From: an uncultured Clostridiaceae bacterium
GTDB lineage: Bacteria; Bacillota; Clostridia; Clostridiales; Clostridiaceae
Assembly (NCBI GenBank): GCA_937976175.1
Contig: CALJTN010000160.1
Span: 1 to 37,804, forward strand
DNA: 37,804 nucleotides
Reading direction: 5' to 3'
In this document: one piece after another, positions 6,962 through 15,778 of the stretch
Position numbering within the stretch: position 1 is the first letter of the stretch
How the letters are laid out: each line of letters begins with the position of its first letter
Position numbers and translations under genes: made by a program
The notes under the pieces: generated by a model
Told to the model about the DNA's origin: nothing
The model's input: only the letters and a program-made list of their open reading frames with translations
The model's database searches: none

Positions 6962-7962
6962 GCCTTCTCATTAAATTTTCTAGCTATACTCTTAGCTTTA
7001 TCCATTTGTGCAGTTTCAACATTAGCTAAAAATATAGCCTCTCCCCTCTGTATATTTTCATATCTTCCAACCTTACTTGATAAATATAGCAGCTGTTTAT
7101 GATTAAATTTTTCATTATCAGCAAAATAAACCATAACATCAACTGCATGAAACTCTAGGTGGCTTTCTTCAAAGTCATTAGTTACTATTATCCCTTTATC
7201 CTTATTCATAAACTTTACTAGAATATCAGCATGACTTTTCTTACTAATAAATAAAAATATATTTTCACTTAATTTTTCTTTAAAATTACTCAGATACTCA
7301 AATACCGCTATAGCCTTTTCTTCATCTGGTGTGAAGATTATTACCTTTCTATTAGATATAATTGACCAATTTAGATATTCATAAACCACCAAAGGTATGT
7401 CTACACTAAGATTTATTCTTGTAGTTATAATCCGCGGCTCTATAATTGGAATTTTACTATCTTTTAACGGAAGCATAATTGTAGTACCCTCACAAAAAAC
7501 ATTCTCTACTGAATAGGATATAGCTACACCATCTAATTTACACACTTTCAACAGTATTCTTTTTATTTGTTGCTTGGTGTATTTAGGAAAACTCCTAACA
7601 TCATTATAAATAACCAAATCGAATTTTTCTTGGAGCTTCAACGCATTTTCATGACTGCATATATGTAAGTACTCATTAACACTGCTATAATTTGCCTCTG
7701 GAAAGTACACATATCCACCTAAGTTACTATATTTATTTATAAAGTAAATGATATCAATACTGCGCTGATCTTCATTGGTTATATATAATATGTTTTTTCT
7801 TTTGTTAGCATATGCAGTTATAGTTTGCAACAATAGGTCAGAGGAATTATAAAATACAGAAATAACATCAATTCTTTTTTTTCCATTTAAAGAACAACTT
7901 AAAATTTCCTTACTAATATCGTCTTTTGTCTTACCCAGATTTAAATTTGCGTAGAAGAACAT
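6934..7962 (-). CDS. ComFA-like protein lacking helicase ATPase motifs
   Basis: The 342-residue product sits directly upstream of comF, where comFA is found. Its framework follows ComFA: FDLVIYNDVRSFP (114-126) in place of the DEVDAFP Walker B block, VAISYSVEN (146-154) in place of the SAT block, and YLSSKVGRYENIQRGEAIFL (293-312) in place of QIAGRVGR plus the following strand. The Walker A lysine-threonine loop is absent; ISVFYNSSDLLLQT (34-47) occupies that position. It should therefore not hydrolyse ATP. The N-terminal zinc-finger domain of ComFA is missing as well. The start ATG has AAGGAG seven bases before it, and the gene is intact, so it appears to be expressed. Homology is inferred from motif order and position. 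Confidence 0.68.
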   Translation of the reverse strand: MFFYANLNLGKTKDDISKEILSCSLNGKKRIDVISVFYNSSDLLLQTITAYANKRKNILYITNEDQRSIDIIYFINKYSNLGGYVYFPEANYSSVNEYLHICSHENALKLQEKFDLVIYNDVRSFPKYTKQQIKRILLKVCKLDGVAISYSVENVFCEGTTIMLPLKDSKIPIIEPRIITTRINLSVDIPLVVYEYLNWSIISNRKVIIFTPDEEKAIAVFEYLSNFKEKLSENIFLFISKKSHADILVKFMNKDKGIIVTNDFEESHLEFHAVDVMVYFADNEKFNHKQLLYLSSKVGRYENIQRGEAIFLANVETAQMDKAKSIARKFNEKAWEKGLLNI

Positions 7963-7998
7963 GTAAAATCTCCTTTACAGTTAAAGATTTGTTTTAAT

Positions 7999-10242
7999 TT
8001 ACTTAAGCTGATTTTCATCATGCACCAGATTCGTATCTACTATTTGCCTTATTCTAAAGCTCAGCGCAGAATATCTTTCAAAACTTCTATTATTGTCTTT
8101 CATAAAACTAATAGCTTTTACTATTCCCACTAAAACAACCATATTTTTAGCTCTAGTTATACCTGTATAAAGCAAGTTCCTATTCATTAAGAGTGGAGGT
8201 CCCATGAACATAGGCATGATTACAACTTGAAATTCACTACCTTGGCTTTTATGTATAGTGATAGCATAGGCTAAAGTTAGTTCTTCTAAAAACATACCTT
8301 CATATTCCACACGTTTATCATCATCAAAGACTACAATAACGTTTTCATTATCTTCATCAATATCTTCAACATAGCCTACATCGCCATTAAAAACTCCAAT
8401 ACCACCGTCATCAGACTTTCCATTGACTTTACTCCATTTTATAGAATAGTTGTTTTTAATTTGCATAACTTTGTCCCCTACTCTAAATATAGTATTCCTA
8501 TACTCTTTTTCTTTTTTATACTTAGACTTAGGATTCAATATTTGCTGAAGCTTTTCATTTAGGTTTTCTATGCCTAGTATTCCTTTTCTCATAGGTGACA
8601 GTATTTGAATGTGCTTCATCTTATCCCATTTTTCGTTAAATTTTGGTAGCCTAGTATTAATTAAAGTAATTATGCTATCTAGAATTTTTTCTGGATCATT
8701 ATTTTCAATAAAATAAAAATCTTTATCTTTTTTGTTTAAGATAGGCATATCCCCATTATTAATTTTATGAGCATTCACAATAATCATACTTTCCTCTGCT
8801 TGCCTAAAAATTTCATTAAGCTTAACTACTCTAACACATTTACTATCAATAATGTCCCTTAGCACATTTCCTGGCCCTACGGATGGCAATTGATCAACAT
8901 CACCAACAATTATAAGTCTAGTTCCTACACTGATAGCCTTTAGTAAACTATTCATAAGCATTACATCTATCATTGAAGCTTCATCAATAATAATCACATC
9001 ACAATCTAAAGGTGACTCCTCGCTTCTAAAAAACTGTGAGCCATCTTCTTCTCCAACTCCAAGCTCCAATAACCTATGTATGGTTTTCGCTTCACGACCT
9101 GTAGCTTCTGTCATTCTTTTAGCAGCGCGTCCAGTAGGGGCCGCCATATATACTTTCATCCCTGCTGCTTCGAACACCTCTGTAATGCAATTTATTATAG
9201 TAGTTTTACCAGTACCAGGTCCTCCAGTTATAACCTCCATACTATTCTCTATAGCACCACAGATAGCAGCTTTTTGAGATGTTGCAAATTGTATATCTTT
9301 TTCCTTTTCAAATTTTTTAATTTCTTCTTCTATATCTATTTCTAATTCATTATACTTTGCTACAGATAAAGTTATAATTTTTTTAGTGATACCTAATTCA
9401 CAATAATAGAAAGGTATAGTGAAAACACTCTTTTCTCCTTCAATATCCTCTACTTTTAATTTTCCCTGTAATACACTATCATAAACATTCTTCTCAATTT
9501 CTTCATCAGAAACTCCAAGTATATTTTTTGCTTCTTTATGTAGTTTTTCTAGTGGCATATAAGTATTCCCAATAGCACAAAATTCATTTACCACATAATT
9601 AATTCCACTTTGTATTCTAAAAGGCGACTCTTGGTCAACTCCTAAACTCCTGGCTATCTTATCCGCAACTTTAAATCCTATACCAGCAATGGTTTCAGTT
9701 AGTACATAAGGATTGTCCTTTACTACCTTTATAGACTCTCCGCCATATCTTTTATAAATTTTTACACACTGGTTTGGTGTTACTCCGTAGGTTTGAAGAA
9801 ATATCATTATGCTTTTAACTTCTCGTTGCTTAGAGTAAGATTCACAAATTAATTGAATCTTTTTTTCTCCTACCCCATCAATTTCTTTCAATCTTTCAAT
9901 TTCATTATCTAGCACATCCATGGTATTTTCTCCAAATCGTTGTACAATCTTTTTAGCAGTTATTGGTCCAATTCCTTGGATGACTCCCGAAGCTAAATAC
10001 TTTTCTATACCTGCAATAGAACTAGGGATTACCTCCTCACAGTATGTTATTCTAAATTGCTTTCCAAATTGAGGATGATTAACCCACTCCCCTTTTAATT
10101 TTAAATTCTGCCCTTCAATTATGTATGGTACAATACCTACAATGGTTATATTTTCTTTATTATTATTCAAATGGGCAATTATATACCCATTCTCTTCATT
10201 ATGAAATACTATATCTTCCACTCTTCCTTGTATTTCTGGCAT
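7999..10242 (-). CDS. recD2: RecD2-type ATP-dependent DNA helicase
   Basis: RecD2 is a 5'-3' DNA helicase of genomes without RecBC, used in repair and fork stability. The 747-residue product has the RecD2-specific N-terminal OB-like region (MPEIQGRVEDIVFHNEENGY), helix-hairpin-helix repeats (IQGIGPITAKKIVQRFGE; IDGVGEKKIQLICESY), then the helicase core with GGPGTGKTT (Walker A), DEASMID (Walker B), and AYAITIHKSQGSEF plus YTGITRAK near the end. I place the start at ATG 10242, behind GGGGAGA, not at an ATG 36 bases further upstream. It is followed after 36 bases by the ComFA-like gene and comF, probably one operon. Confidence 0.96.
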   Translation of the reverse strand: MPEIQGRVEDIVFHNEENGYIIAHLNNNKENITIVGIVPYIIEGQNLKLKGEWVNHPQFGKQFRITYCEEVIPSSIAGIEKYLASGVIQGIGPITAKKIVQRFGENTMDVLDNEIERLKEIDGVGEKKIQLICESYSKQREVKSIMIFLQTYGVTPNQCVKIYKRYGGESIKVVKDNPYVLTETIAGIGFKVADKIARSLGVDQESPFRIQSGINYVVNEFCAIGNTYMPLEKLHKEAKNILGVSDEEIEKNVYDSVLQGKLKVEDIEGEKSVFTIPFYYCELGITKKIITLSVAKYNELEIDIEEEIKKFEKEKDIQFATSQKAAICGAIENSMEVITGGPGTGKTTIINCITEVFEAAGMKVYMAAPTGRAAKRMTEATGREAKTIHRLLELGVGEEDGSQFFRSEESPLDCDVIIIDEASMIDVMLMNSLLKAISVGTRLIIVGDVDQLPSVGPGNVLRDIIDSKCVRVVKLNEIFRQAEESMIIVNAHKINNGDMPILNKKDKDFYFIENNDPEKILDSIITLINTRLPKFNEKWDKMKHIQILSPMRKGILGIENLNEKLQQILNPKSKYKKEKEYRNTIFRVGDKVMQIKNNYSIKWSKVNGKSDDGGIGVFNGDVGYVEDIDEDNENVIVVFDDDKRVEYEGMFLEELTLAYAITIHKSQGSEFQVVIMPMFMGPPLLMNRNLLYTGITRAKNMVVLVGIVKAISFMKDNNRSFERYSALSFRIRQIVDTNLVHDENQLK

Positions 10243-10378
10243 AAAATCTCCCCTATTTATAAATTTACATAACACCATTATATCATATGTATTTTACATT
10301 TTTTATCCTTAGTGTATACATATCTTAAGTTTTATCAAAATATAAATTAATAATCCACCAATACAATATTACCTACGC

Positions 10379-10417
10379 AAAAGGAGGATAACAATTAGCA
10401 ATTGTTATCCCCCTTTT
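10379..10417. terminator. Terminator after metK
   Basis: An 18-base stem with one mismatch: AAAAGGAGGATAACAATT (10379-10396) and AATTGTTATCCCCCTTTT (10400-10417) around a three-base loop. It lies just after the metK stop; on the minus strand the 3' arm ends in TTTTGC. Confidence 0.75.
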
Positions 10418-10421
10418 AAAC

Positions 10422-11597
10422 TTATAGATATTTCTTTATTTCTTCAACCTTATTTAAGTGTTCCCATGTAAGGTCTAAATCAGTTCTTCCAAAATGTCCA
10501 TAAGCCGCTGTTTGTTTGTATATTGGTCTTCTTAAATCTAATTCTCTAATTATAACAGCCGGTCTTAAATCAAACACTTTTTCAACTATTTCAACAATCT
10601 TATCATCAGCAATTTTTCCTGTTCCAAAAGTTTCAACTTCTATAGATACTGGCTTAGCTACACCTATAGCATAAGCAAGTTCTATTTCTAATTTATCTGA
10701 AACTCCCGCTGCTACTAAGTTTTTAGCAACCCATCTTGCAGCATAGGCTGCAGATCTATCAACTTTTGTTGGATCTTTTCCTGAGAATGCTCCACCGCCA
10801 TGTCTACCGTATCCACCATAAGTATCTACTATTATCTTTCTTCCTGTTAAACCAGAGTCTCCTTGCGGTCCCCCAATTACAAATCTTCCTGTGGGGTTTA
10901 TGTAATATTTAGTTTCTTCATCTAATAACTCACTTGGAACTATTGGCTTTATTACATGTTCTTTTAAATCATTTTCAATCTGTTCATGGGTCGCTTCTTC
11001 TCCATGTTGAGTTGAAATAACAATAGTATCTATTCTTACTGGCTTATTATCTTCATATTCTACAGTAACTTGAGTCTTTCCGTCTGGTCTTAGGTAGTCT
11101 AATGTACCATTCTTTCTCACTTCACTTAATCTTCTTGATAATCTGTGAGCCATAGCAATTGGTAGTGGCATATACTCTGGCGTTTCATTTGTAGCAAATC
11201 CAAACATCATACCTTGATCTCCGGCACCTATTGAATCCATTTTAGACTGCTCACCTGACTTAGATTCTAGTGCCTCATTAACTCCCATAGCTATATCTGA
11301 TGATTGTTCGTCAATAGACGTAATTACCGCACATGTGCTAGCATCAAAGCCATATTTCGCTCTAGTATATCCTATACCTTCAATGGTACTTCTAACAACC
11401 TTAGGAACATCTACATAGCAACTAGTTGTTATTTCCCCCATAACTAAAACCATTCCTGTAGTAACTGCTGTTTCGCAAGCAACTCTAGCATTAGGATCTT
11501 GTTCTAAAATAGCATCAAGTACAGCATCTGAAATTTGATCGCAAATCTTATCCGGATGTCCTTCTGTAACTGATTCTGATGTAAATAATCTTTTCAT
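10422..11597 (-). CDS. metK: S-adenosylmethionine synthetase
   Basis: MetK makes S-adenosylmethionine from methionine and ATP. The 391-residue product begins [20 protein letters not shown] and contains [35 protein letters not shown] and [19 protein letters not shown], the signature blocks of the family. I use the ATG at 11597, preceded by AGAAGGGAG; an upstream in-frame start lies in the riboswitch terminator's downstream sequence and is unlikely. The leader holds a SAM-I riboswitch, so the enzyme is shut off by its own product. The gene is monocistronic between that leader and the terminator after it. Confidence 0.98.
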   Translation of the reverse strand: MKRLFTSESVTEGHPDKICDQISDAVLDAILEQDPNARVACETAVTTGMVLVMGEITTSCYVDVPKVVRSTIEGIGYTRAKYGFDASTCAVITSIDEQSSDIAMGVNEALESKSGEQSKMDSIGAGDQGMMFGFATNETPEYMPLPIAMAHRLSRRLSEVRKNGTLDYLRPDGKTQVTVEYEDNKPVRIDTIVISTQHGEEATHEQIENDLKEHVIKPIVPSELLDEETKYYINPTGRFVIGGPQGDSGLTGRKIIVDTYGGYGRHGGGAFSGKDPTKVDRSAAYAARWVAKNLVAAGVSDKLEIELAYAIGVAKPVSIEVETFGTGKIADDKIVEIVEKVFDLRPAVIIRELDLRRPIYKQTAAYGHFGRTDLDLTWEHLNKVEEIKKYL

Positions 11598-11633
11598 TAT
11601 ATTTCTCCCTTCTAAACCTAAAAATTCTTTTTG

Positions 11634-11790
11634 CAAAAAAATAAACCTCTTCTAAAATATAAGAAGAGGTGTTTTTAACCATCTCTCTTATCTCGCAGAC
11701 TATAACTGCAGGAATTGGCACCATGGTACATTGCACCGGTTGCCGGGTTTCATAGGGCCCTTTTCCCTCCACCTCTCTTGATAAGAGTTA
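11634..11790 (-). promoter_or_regulatory. SAM-I riboswitch (S-box) with terminator, upstream of metK
   Basis: On the minus strand the leader reads CTCTTATCAAGAGAGG, then TGGAGGGA, GGCCCTATGAAACCCGGCAA, CCGG, GGTGCCAATTCCTGC and GAGATAAGAGAG, which are the conserved S-box blocks in order and form the P1 helix. The expression platform follows: ACCTCTTCT (copy on plus 11662-11670) pairs with AGAAGAGGT (plus 11645-11653), then a run of T. SAM binding stabilises the aptamer and lets the terminator form, lowering metK expression. Confidence 0.96.
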
Positions 11791-11808
11791 TCATATTAAG
11801 TTTTAATT

Positions 11809-11837
11809 ATAGTACCACATAAACTTTGTAGTGTCAA
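11809..11837 (-). promoter_or_regulatory. metK leader promoter
   Basis: On the minus strand TTGACA (11832-11837), 17-base spacer, TACTAT (11809-11814). A better -10 hexamer TATAAT (11806-11811) overlaps but would leave a 20-base spacer. Start is about 15 bases before the riboswitch P1. Confidence 0.55.
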
Positions 11838-11870
11838 TATAACCTATTTACTTCTAAAAATAAAATCAGT

Positions 11871-11896
11871 AAAAAAGACATCTACAGATGTCTTTT
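11871..11896 (-). terminator. Terminator of the tRNA operon
   Basis: AAAAGACATC (11873-11882) pairs with GATGTCTTTT (11887-11896) around TACA. On the minus strand six T follow. It begins at the CCA end of the last tRNA-Tyr. Confidence 0.85.
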
Positions 11897-11980
11897 GGTG
11901 GAGGAAGACGGATTCGAACCATCGAAACATTACGTAACAGATTTACAGTCTGCCCCCTTTGGCCACTCGGGAACTCCTCC
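11896..11980 (-). tRNA. tRNA-Tyr (GUA), copy 1
   Basis: The 85-base gene has acceptor GGAGGAG, a GTA anticodon in CTGTAAATC, a long variable arm typical of bacterial tRNA-Tyr, GGTTCGAATCC T-loop and an encoded CCA. It differs from the other two copies by one base in the 3' acceptor strand, which turns the last acceptor pair into a G-U pair. Confidence 0.97.
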
Positions 11981-11985
11981 ATATA

Positions 11986-12060
11986 TGGAGCTGGCAATAG
12001 GAATCGAACCTACAACCTGCTGATTACAAGTCAGCTGCTCTACCGTTGAGCCATGCCAGC
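11986..12060 (-). tRNA. tRNA-Thr (UGU), copy 1
   Basis: The 75-base gene has acceptor GCTGGCA, anticodon TGT in CTTGTAATC, GGTTCGATTCC T-loop and an encoded CCA. Five bases separate it from the downstream tRNA-Tyr. Confidence 0.97.
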
Positions 12061-12092
12061 ATATACTTTATTCTATTTTTTAAAATTTATTA

Positions 12093-12168
12093 TGGTGGGA
12101 ACAACAGGGATCGAACCTGTGACCCTCTGCTTGTAAGGCAGATGCTCTCCCAGCTGAGCTATGCTCCC
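12093..12168 (-). tRNA. tRNA-Val (UAC), copy 1
   Basis: The 76-base gene has acceptor GGGAGCA, anticodon TAC in CTTACAAGC, GGTTCGATCCC T-loop and an encoded CCA. It is identical to the second Val copy as far as I can compare. Confidence 0.97.
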
Positions 12169-12192
12169 GCAATTTAAGAAAAAAATAATAAA

Positions 12193-12277
12193 TGGTGGAG
12201 GAGGACGGATTCGAACCATCGAAACATTACGTAACAGATTTACAGTCTGCCCCCTTTGGCCACTCGGGAACTCCTCC
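12193..12277 (-). tRNA. tRNA-Tyr (GUA), copy 2
   Basis: The 85-base gene has a fully Watson-Crick acceptor stem, GTA anticodon, long variable arm and encoded CCA. It is identical to copy 3. Confidence 0.97.
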
Positions 12278-12354
12278 ATTAATATAGCTAACAACCTTTT
12301 ATGAAGATATGTCAGTATATGAATATAAGCCTATGAATTTTTGAACATTGTTCA

Positions 12355-12430
12355 TGGTGGGAACAACAGGGATCGAACCTGTGACCCTCTGCTTGTAAGG
12401 CAGATGCTCTCCCAGCTGAGCTATGCTCCC
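12355..12430 (-). tRNA. tRNA-Val (UAC), copy 2
   Basis: The 76-base gene repeats Val copy 1, including the following GC and A/T-rich spacer before tRNA-Tyr. Anticodon TAC, CCA encoded. Confidence 0.97.
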
Positions 12431-12452
12431 GCAGTTTATAAAAAATAATAAA

Positions 12453-12537
12453 TGGTGGAGGAGGACGGATTCGAACCATCGAAACATTACGTAACAGATT
12501 TACAGTCTGCCCCCTTTGGCCACTCGGGAACTCCTCC
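12453..12537 (-). tRNA. tRNA-Tyr (GUA), copy 3
   Basis: The 85-base gene is identical to copy 2, with GTA anticodon and encoded CCA. It lies five bases after the first transcribed tRNA-Thr. Confidence 0.97.
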
Positions 12538-12542
12538 ACTTA

Positions 12543-12617
12543 TGGAGCTGGCAATAGGAATCGAACCTACAACCTGCTGATTACAAGTCAGCTGCTCTAC
12601 CGTTGAGCCATGCCAGC
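12543..12617 (-). tRNA. tRNA-Thr (UGU), copy 2; first gene of the operon
   Basis: The 75-base gene is the first transcribed of the cluster (Thr-Tyr-Val-Tyr-Val-Thr-Tyr). Anticodon TGT, encoded CCA. Confidence 0.97.
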
Positions 12618-12657
12618 ATATTATATTTTTTATTACTTTACTCTGTCGACAAGAATC

Positions 12658-12686
12658 ATTATACAGCTTTAATTAATTAATTTCAA
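12658..12686 (-). promoter_or_regulatory. tRNA operon promoter
   Basis: On the minus strand TTGAAA (12681-12686), 17-base spacer, TATAAT (12658-12663), about 40 bases before the first tRNA-Thr. Confidence 0.75.
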
Positions 12687-12821
12687 GTTCATTTTCTTTG
12701 AACAGAACACTTCTCCTCTATCTTACTATACTATTCGCATATTTACTCAATATTAAACATTAATGCAACTTACTTTCCTCTACAGAAATTCGCTGTTTTT
12801 TATAAGCCCTGGATAACTTAA

Positions 12822-13484
12822 TTAATATAGCCGCTCTGCAGCATCCATGTCTATAAACCTACCAGCTATTTTCCGTACTTTTTCATACTCTTTTTTTGAT
12901 AAATGTTCTTTTAATAATTTTAATGCTTTAAGCACTCCATCCTCAGCATCATCAGCATATAAATATTTTTCTACTTTTTTATAGTCCTCTTTACCTAGCT
13001 GTAGACTTACATGCAGTAGCTTTATTTTATCAGAAGTAGTTAGCCTTCCTTTTATTTCAGCTGTGGCTACTTTAAATACGGATTGTTCCTTTTCCTTATT
13101 ATCATAGAAATACCTTTCTAAATTATCTGATGTTCTAGCCAAATCCATATTATCATATACTGATTTGCTTCTGCTAATTTTTCCTACATTCATGCTAGGT
13201 TTCCTTACTTCTAGATTGCTACTGATTTTTTTATCTTCACTATTGTAATCATTATTGACTTCTTTCTGCTTTAAGTTATCCTTTTCCATTATTTTATCAC
13301 GGGTAGGGTTAACGGTAGTCTCACCTTGAATGTACGTCTCCTTATAGAAAACTCTCTCCTGCTTAGGCAGGTCACTTTTTTCATAGTTCTCTAACTTACT
13401 TGCATTGTAATTAAACATTACCATAGTCACTACGCTTACTAAAGTAGAAAATATAATAATGAATAATGACTTACTTTTTTTCAT
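12822..13484 (-). CDS. Hypothetical membrane-anchored protein
   Basis: I do not recognise this 220-residue protein. Residues 1-6 are basic (MKKSKS) and 7-25 form one hydrophobic segment (LFIIIFSTLVSVVTMVMF), so it is probably anchored in the membrane with the rest outside. Residues 30-120 are highly polar, rich in Lys, Asn, Glu and Ser, and likely disordered. Residues 145-220 look like a compact helical domain (DKIKLLHVSLQLGKEDYKKV, then YLYADDAEDGVLKALKLLKE and KEYEKVRKIAGRFI). ATG follows GAGGTGAT. It is divergent from yyaC, a sporulation gene, which hints at but does not show a sporulation or envelope role. Confidence 0.75.
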   Translation of the reverse strand: MKKSKSLFIIIFSTLVSVVTMVMFNYNASKLENYEKSDLPKQERVFYKETYIQGETTVNPTRDKIMEKDNLKQKEVNNDYNSEDKKISSNLEVRKPSMNVGKISRSKSVYDNMDLARTSDNLERYFYDNKEKEQSVFKVATAEIKGRLTTSDKIKLLHVSLQLGKEDYKKVEKYLYADDAEDGVLKALKLLKEHLSKKEYEKVRKIAGRFIDMDAAERLY

Positions 13485-13645
13485 AAGAATATCACCTCAA
13501 ATAATTAGTATATATAATTATTTACCAATTAATCGTTTTTTTATTCTTTAATCATAATAATACATAAAACTTATTCATATAAATTATTGATAGCAAAAAA
13601 ACTTACAATTGTTTTCCCCCAAAGAAATACAAGGAGGTATATTGG

Positions 13646-14200
13646 TTGAGTAAAGCTAAAACCCACTATAAAGACCCTTTAGCATACTATACAATTTCTA
13701 ATTTTCTAAAAGACTATATTGATAAAAATACTTTAGTTGTCTGCATAGGCACTGATAGATGTATAGGTGACTGCCTAGGCCCTTTAGTTGGTACATTTTT
13801 AAAAGATAGTTCTTTTCCACTACCCGTATATGGTACCATAGACAATCCTATTCATGCCTTAAACATCGACAGTAAATTATCTAAAATAAATGCTTTACAC
13901 CCAAATTGTACTATAATAGGTGTAGATGCATGCCTAGGAGACATTTCAAATATTGGCGAGATTCAAGCTAGAAATTACCCAATTCACCCTGGTAAGGGTG
14001 TAGGTAAAACTCTCCCTAAAGTAGGGAACGTTTCATTGATTGGCATAGTAGATTCAAGTGATGATAGTGAGCTGTTTACTAATAGAAACATACGACTTAG
14101 CTTAGTAATGGACATTGCCAATGTTTTAAGTAGGGCACTTTTGCATTCATACTATTTATATTCTATTACTAACGAAGAAACTAATTTAAATTCCATTTAA
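13646..14200 (+). CDS. yyaC: YyaC-type spore protein (DUF1256, GPR-like fold)
   Basis: The 184-residue product matches the YyaC family, related in fold to the germination protease GPR and hydrogenase maturation proteases and expressed in the forespore in Bacillus. Seen directly: VVCIGTDRCIGDCLGPLVG (32-50), YGTIDNPIHALN, IIGVDACLG (110-118), and PGKGVGKTLPKVGNVSLIG, the family's conserved blocks. Its true activity is not established. The start is TTG at 13646, eight bases after AAGGAGG. It is the only plus-strand gene of this region, divergent from the hypothetical membrane protein and convergent with mbl. Confidence 0.93.
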   Translation: MSKAKTHYKDPLAYYTISNFLKDYIDKNTLVVCIGTDRCIGDCLGPLVGTFLKDSSFPLPVYGTIDNPIHALNIDSKLSKINALHPNCTIIGVDACLGDISNIGEIQARNYPIHPGKGVGKTLPKVGNVSLIGIVDSSDDSELFTNRNIRLSLVMDIANVLSRALLHSYYLYSITNEETNLNSI

Positions 14201-14268
14201 TTAACTCTAATTAATTTACTTGTAGAAATCTTACACAGTTTTAAATTTAAAGGGCTTATAAGATATAA

Positions 14269-14310
14269 AAATAAGCAATACAATTAAACTACTAATTGTA
14301 TTGCTTATTT
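14269..14310. terminator. Bidirectional terminator between yyaC and mbl
   Basis: A perfect 18-base stem, AAATAAGCAATACAATTA (14269-14286) and TAATTGTATTGCTTATTT (14293-14310), with a six-base loop, between two convergent genes. Confidence 0.85.
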
Positions 14311-14330
14311 GCATAGCTTGTTTATACTTT

Positions 14331-15365
14331 TTAATCTATTAAAGATATGTCTCCTCCATTAAATGAATTGTCTAGCTTATCCATGTAATCTAATACTTTT
14401 CCTGTTCCGAGGGCAACACATGAAATAGAATCTTCAGCCACATATACTGGAACCTTCGTAACTTCTTGTATGAGTTTATCTAATCCTTTTAACAATGCAC
14501 CACCACCAGTCATAATTATTCCCTTATCAGCTATATCTGCTGCAAGCTCTGGTGGCGTTTTTTCTAATACCGAATGTGTGCATTCAGCTATTAAATATAC
14601 TGCCTCTTTTAAAGCTTCTCTCATTTCTTCTGATGATACTTCTAGATTTTTAGGAAGACCCGTTATTAAGTCTCTTCCTCTTATATCCATGGTTGCCTCT
14701 TCTTCTTGCTTGTAAGCACAACCTATGTTAATTTTTAAATCCTCTGCCGTTCTCTCACCAATCATTAATTTATGTTTCTTCCTGATATACTTTATAATAG
14801 CTTCATCAAACTTATCTCCAGCTACTTTAATGGATTCTCTTACAACCATACCACCTAAAGAAATAACTGCAATATCAGTAGTCCCTCCACCAATATCAAT
14901 AACCATGTTACCACTTGCTTTAGTAATATCAAGGCCAGCTCCAATTGCTGCCGCTAAAGGTTCTTCTATAAGTTGTACTTTCTTAGCTCCAGCATTTCTA
15001 GCTGCATCTTCTACCGCTCGTCTCTCCACTTCCGTTGCTTCGCAAGGGACGCATATTACAACTCTCGGAGCTGATAACCTTCTTTTTCCACACGCCTTCT
15101 TAATAAAATGCTTTAACATTTTTTCAGTTATATCATAGTCTGAAATAACACCGTCCCTCATAGGGCGTATTGCCACAATATTGCCTGGTGTTCTTCCTAT
15201 CATTTTTCGCGCCTCTTCGCCAACAGCTAATACTCTATTATTATTTCTATCTATAGCAACAACAGAGGGCTCTTTTAAGATAACACCTTTACCTTTAATA
15301 TATACAAGTACTGTGGCTGTACCTAAATCTATTCCCATATCTGTACCCATTCCAAAAAAAAACAT
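14331..15365 (-). CDS. mbl: MreB/Mbl-type actin-like cell shape protein
   Basis: MreB-family proteins form membrane-bound filaments that guide lateral wall synthesis. The 344-residue product has the actin-fold phosphate loops MGIDLGTATVLVYIKGKG near the N-terminus and GNMVIDIGGGTTDIAVISLG in the middle, and GIIMTGGGALLKGLD near the end. I chose ATG 15365 (MFFFGMGTDMG), preceded by AGGAGTGAG; the N-terminal Phe cluster could help membrane contact. Position after spoIIID matches mbl of Bacillus, but paralogues (mreB, mreBH) are similar and the name is by synteny. Confidence 0.93.
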   Translation of the reverse strand: MFFFGMGTDMGIDLGTATVLVYIKGKGVILKEPSVVAIDRNNNRVLAVGEEARKMIGRTPGNIVAIRPMRDGVISDYDITEKMLKHFIKKACGKRRLSAPRVVICVPCEATEVERRAVEDAARNAGAKKVQLIEEPLAAAIGAGLDITKASGNMVIDIGGGTTDIAVISLGGMVVRESIKVAGDKFDEAIIKYIRKKHKLMIGERTAEDLKINIGCAYKQEEEATMDIRGRDLITGLPKNLEVSSEEMREALKEAVYLIAECTHSVLEKTPPELAADIADKGIIMTGGGALLKGLDKLIQEVTKVPVYVAEDSISCVALGTGKVLDYMDKLDNSFNGGDISLID

Positions 15366-15493
15366 CTCAAACTCACTCCTGCTCTTTAGTGTATTCAATA
15401 TTTAAATTATACTAAACTCTATTCTATAAAGCCATAAAGAAATCCTTCTTTTTAGCTTTTATAATTTTTTATAGTTTTTAGCTTGAGATGTTT

Positions 15494-15748
15494 TTATCCT
15501 TCTACTACCTTGTATTTCATTTTAGTTGCTCTTCCTCCCCTAATATGTCTCTCAGATTTATTTAAATCCAAAATTGTTTTTGCTTCGTTAGCAATTTGAG
15601 GATTTATTTTTGGCAATCTTTCCGTCATATCCTTGTGTATAGTACTTTTGCTAACTCCAAACACTTTGGCAGTTCTTCTTATTGTAGCTTTTGAGTCAAT
15701 AATGTACTTAGCAACTTCTAGTACTCGGTCTTCTATATAGTCTTTCAA
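15494..15748 (-). CDS. spoIIID: Sporulation transcription factor SpoIIID
   Basis: SpoIIID is a small DNA-binding protein that switches genes on and off in the mother cell after sigma-E becomes active. The 84-residue product has a helix-turn-helix, TIRRTAKVFGVSKSTIHKDM (22-41), and the basic C-terminal part HIRGGRATKMKYK used for DNA contact in the Bacillus protein. Length and sequence are typical. The start is TTG at 15748 with AAGGAGGT six bases before it. Confidence 0.98.
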   Translation of the reverse strand: MKDYIEDRVLEVAKYIIDSKATIRRTAKVFGVSKSTIHKDMTERLPKINPQIANEAKTILDLNKSERHIRGGRATKMKYKVVEG

Positions 15749-15778
15749 AGTGTTACCTCCTTAACCCTTCTATATTTA

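Noticed and set aside
11548-11772. Open frame of 74 codons upstream of metK
   Set aside because: It covers the SAM riboswitch and its terminator and resembles no protein.
11896-12617. Regularly spaced near-identical units that look CRISPR-like, and open frames across them
   Set aside because: The units are complete tRNA genes with CCA ends; the frames of 62-75 codons are by-products of tRNA sequence.
14725-15138. Plus-strand frame of 137 codons opposite mbl
   Set aside because: It is an antisense shadow of a strongly conserved gene, with no ribosome binding site.
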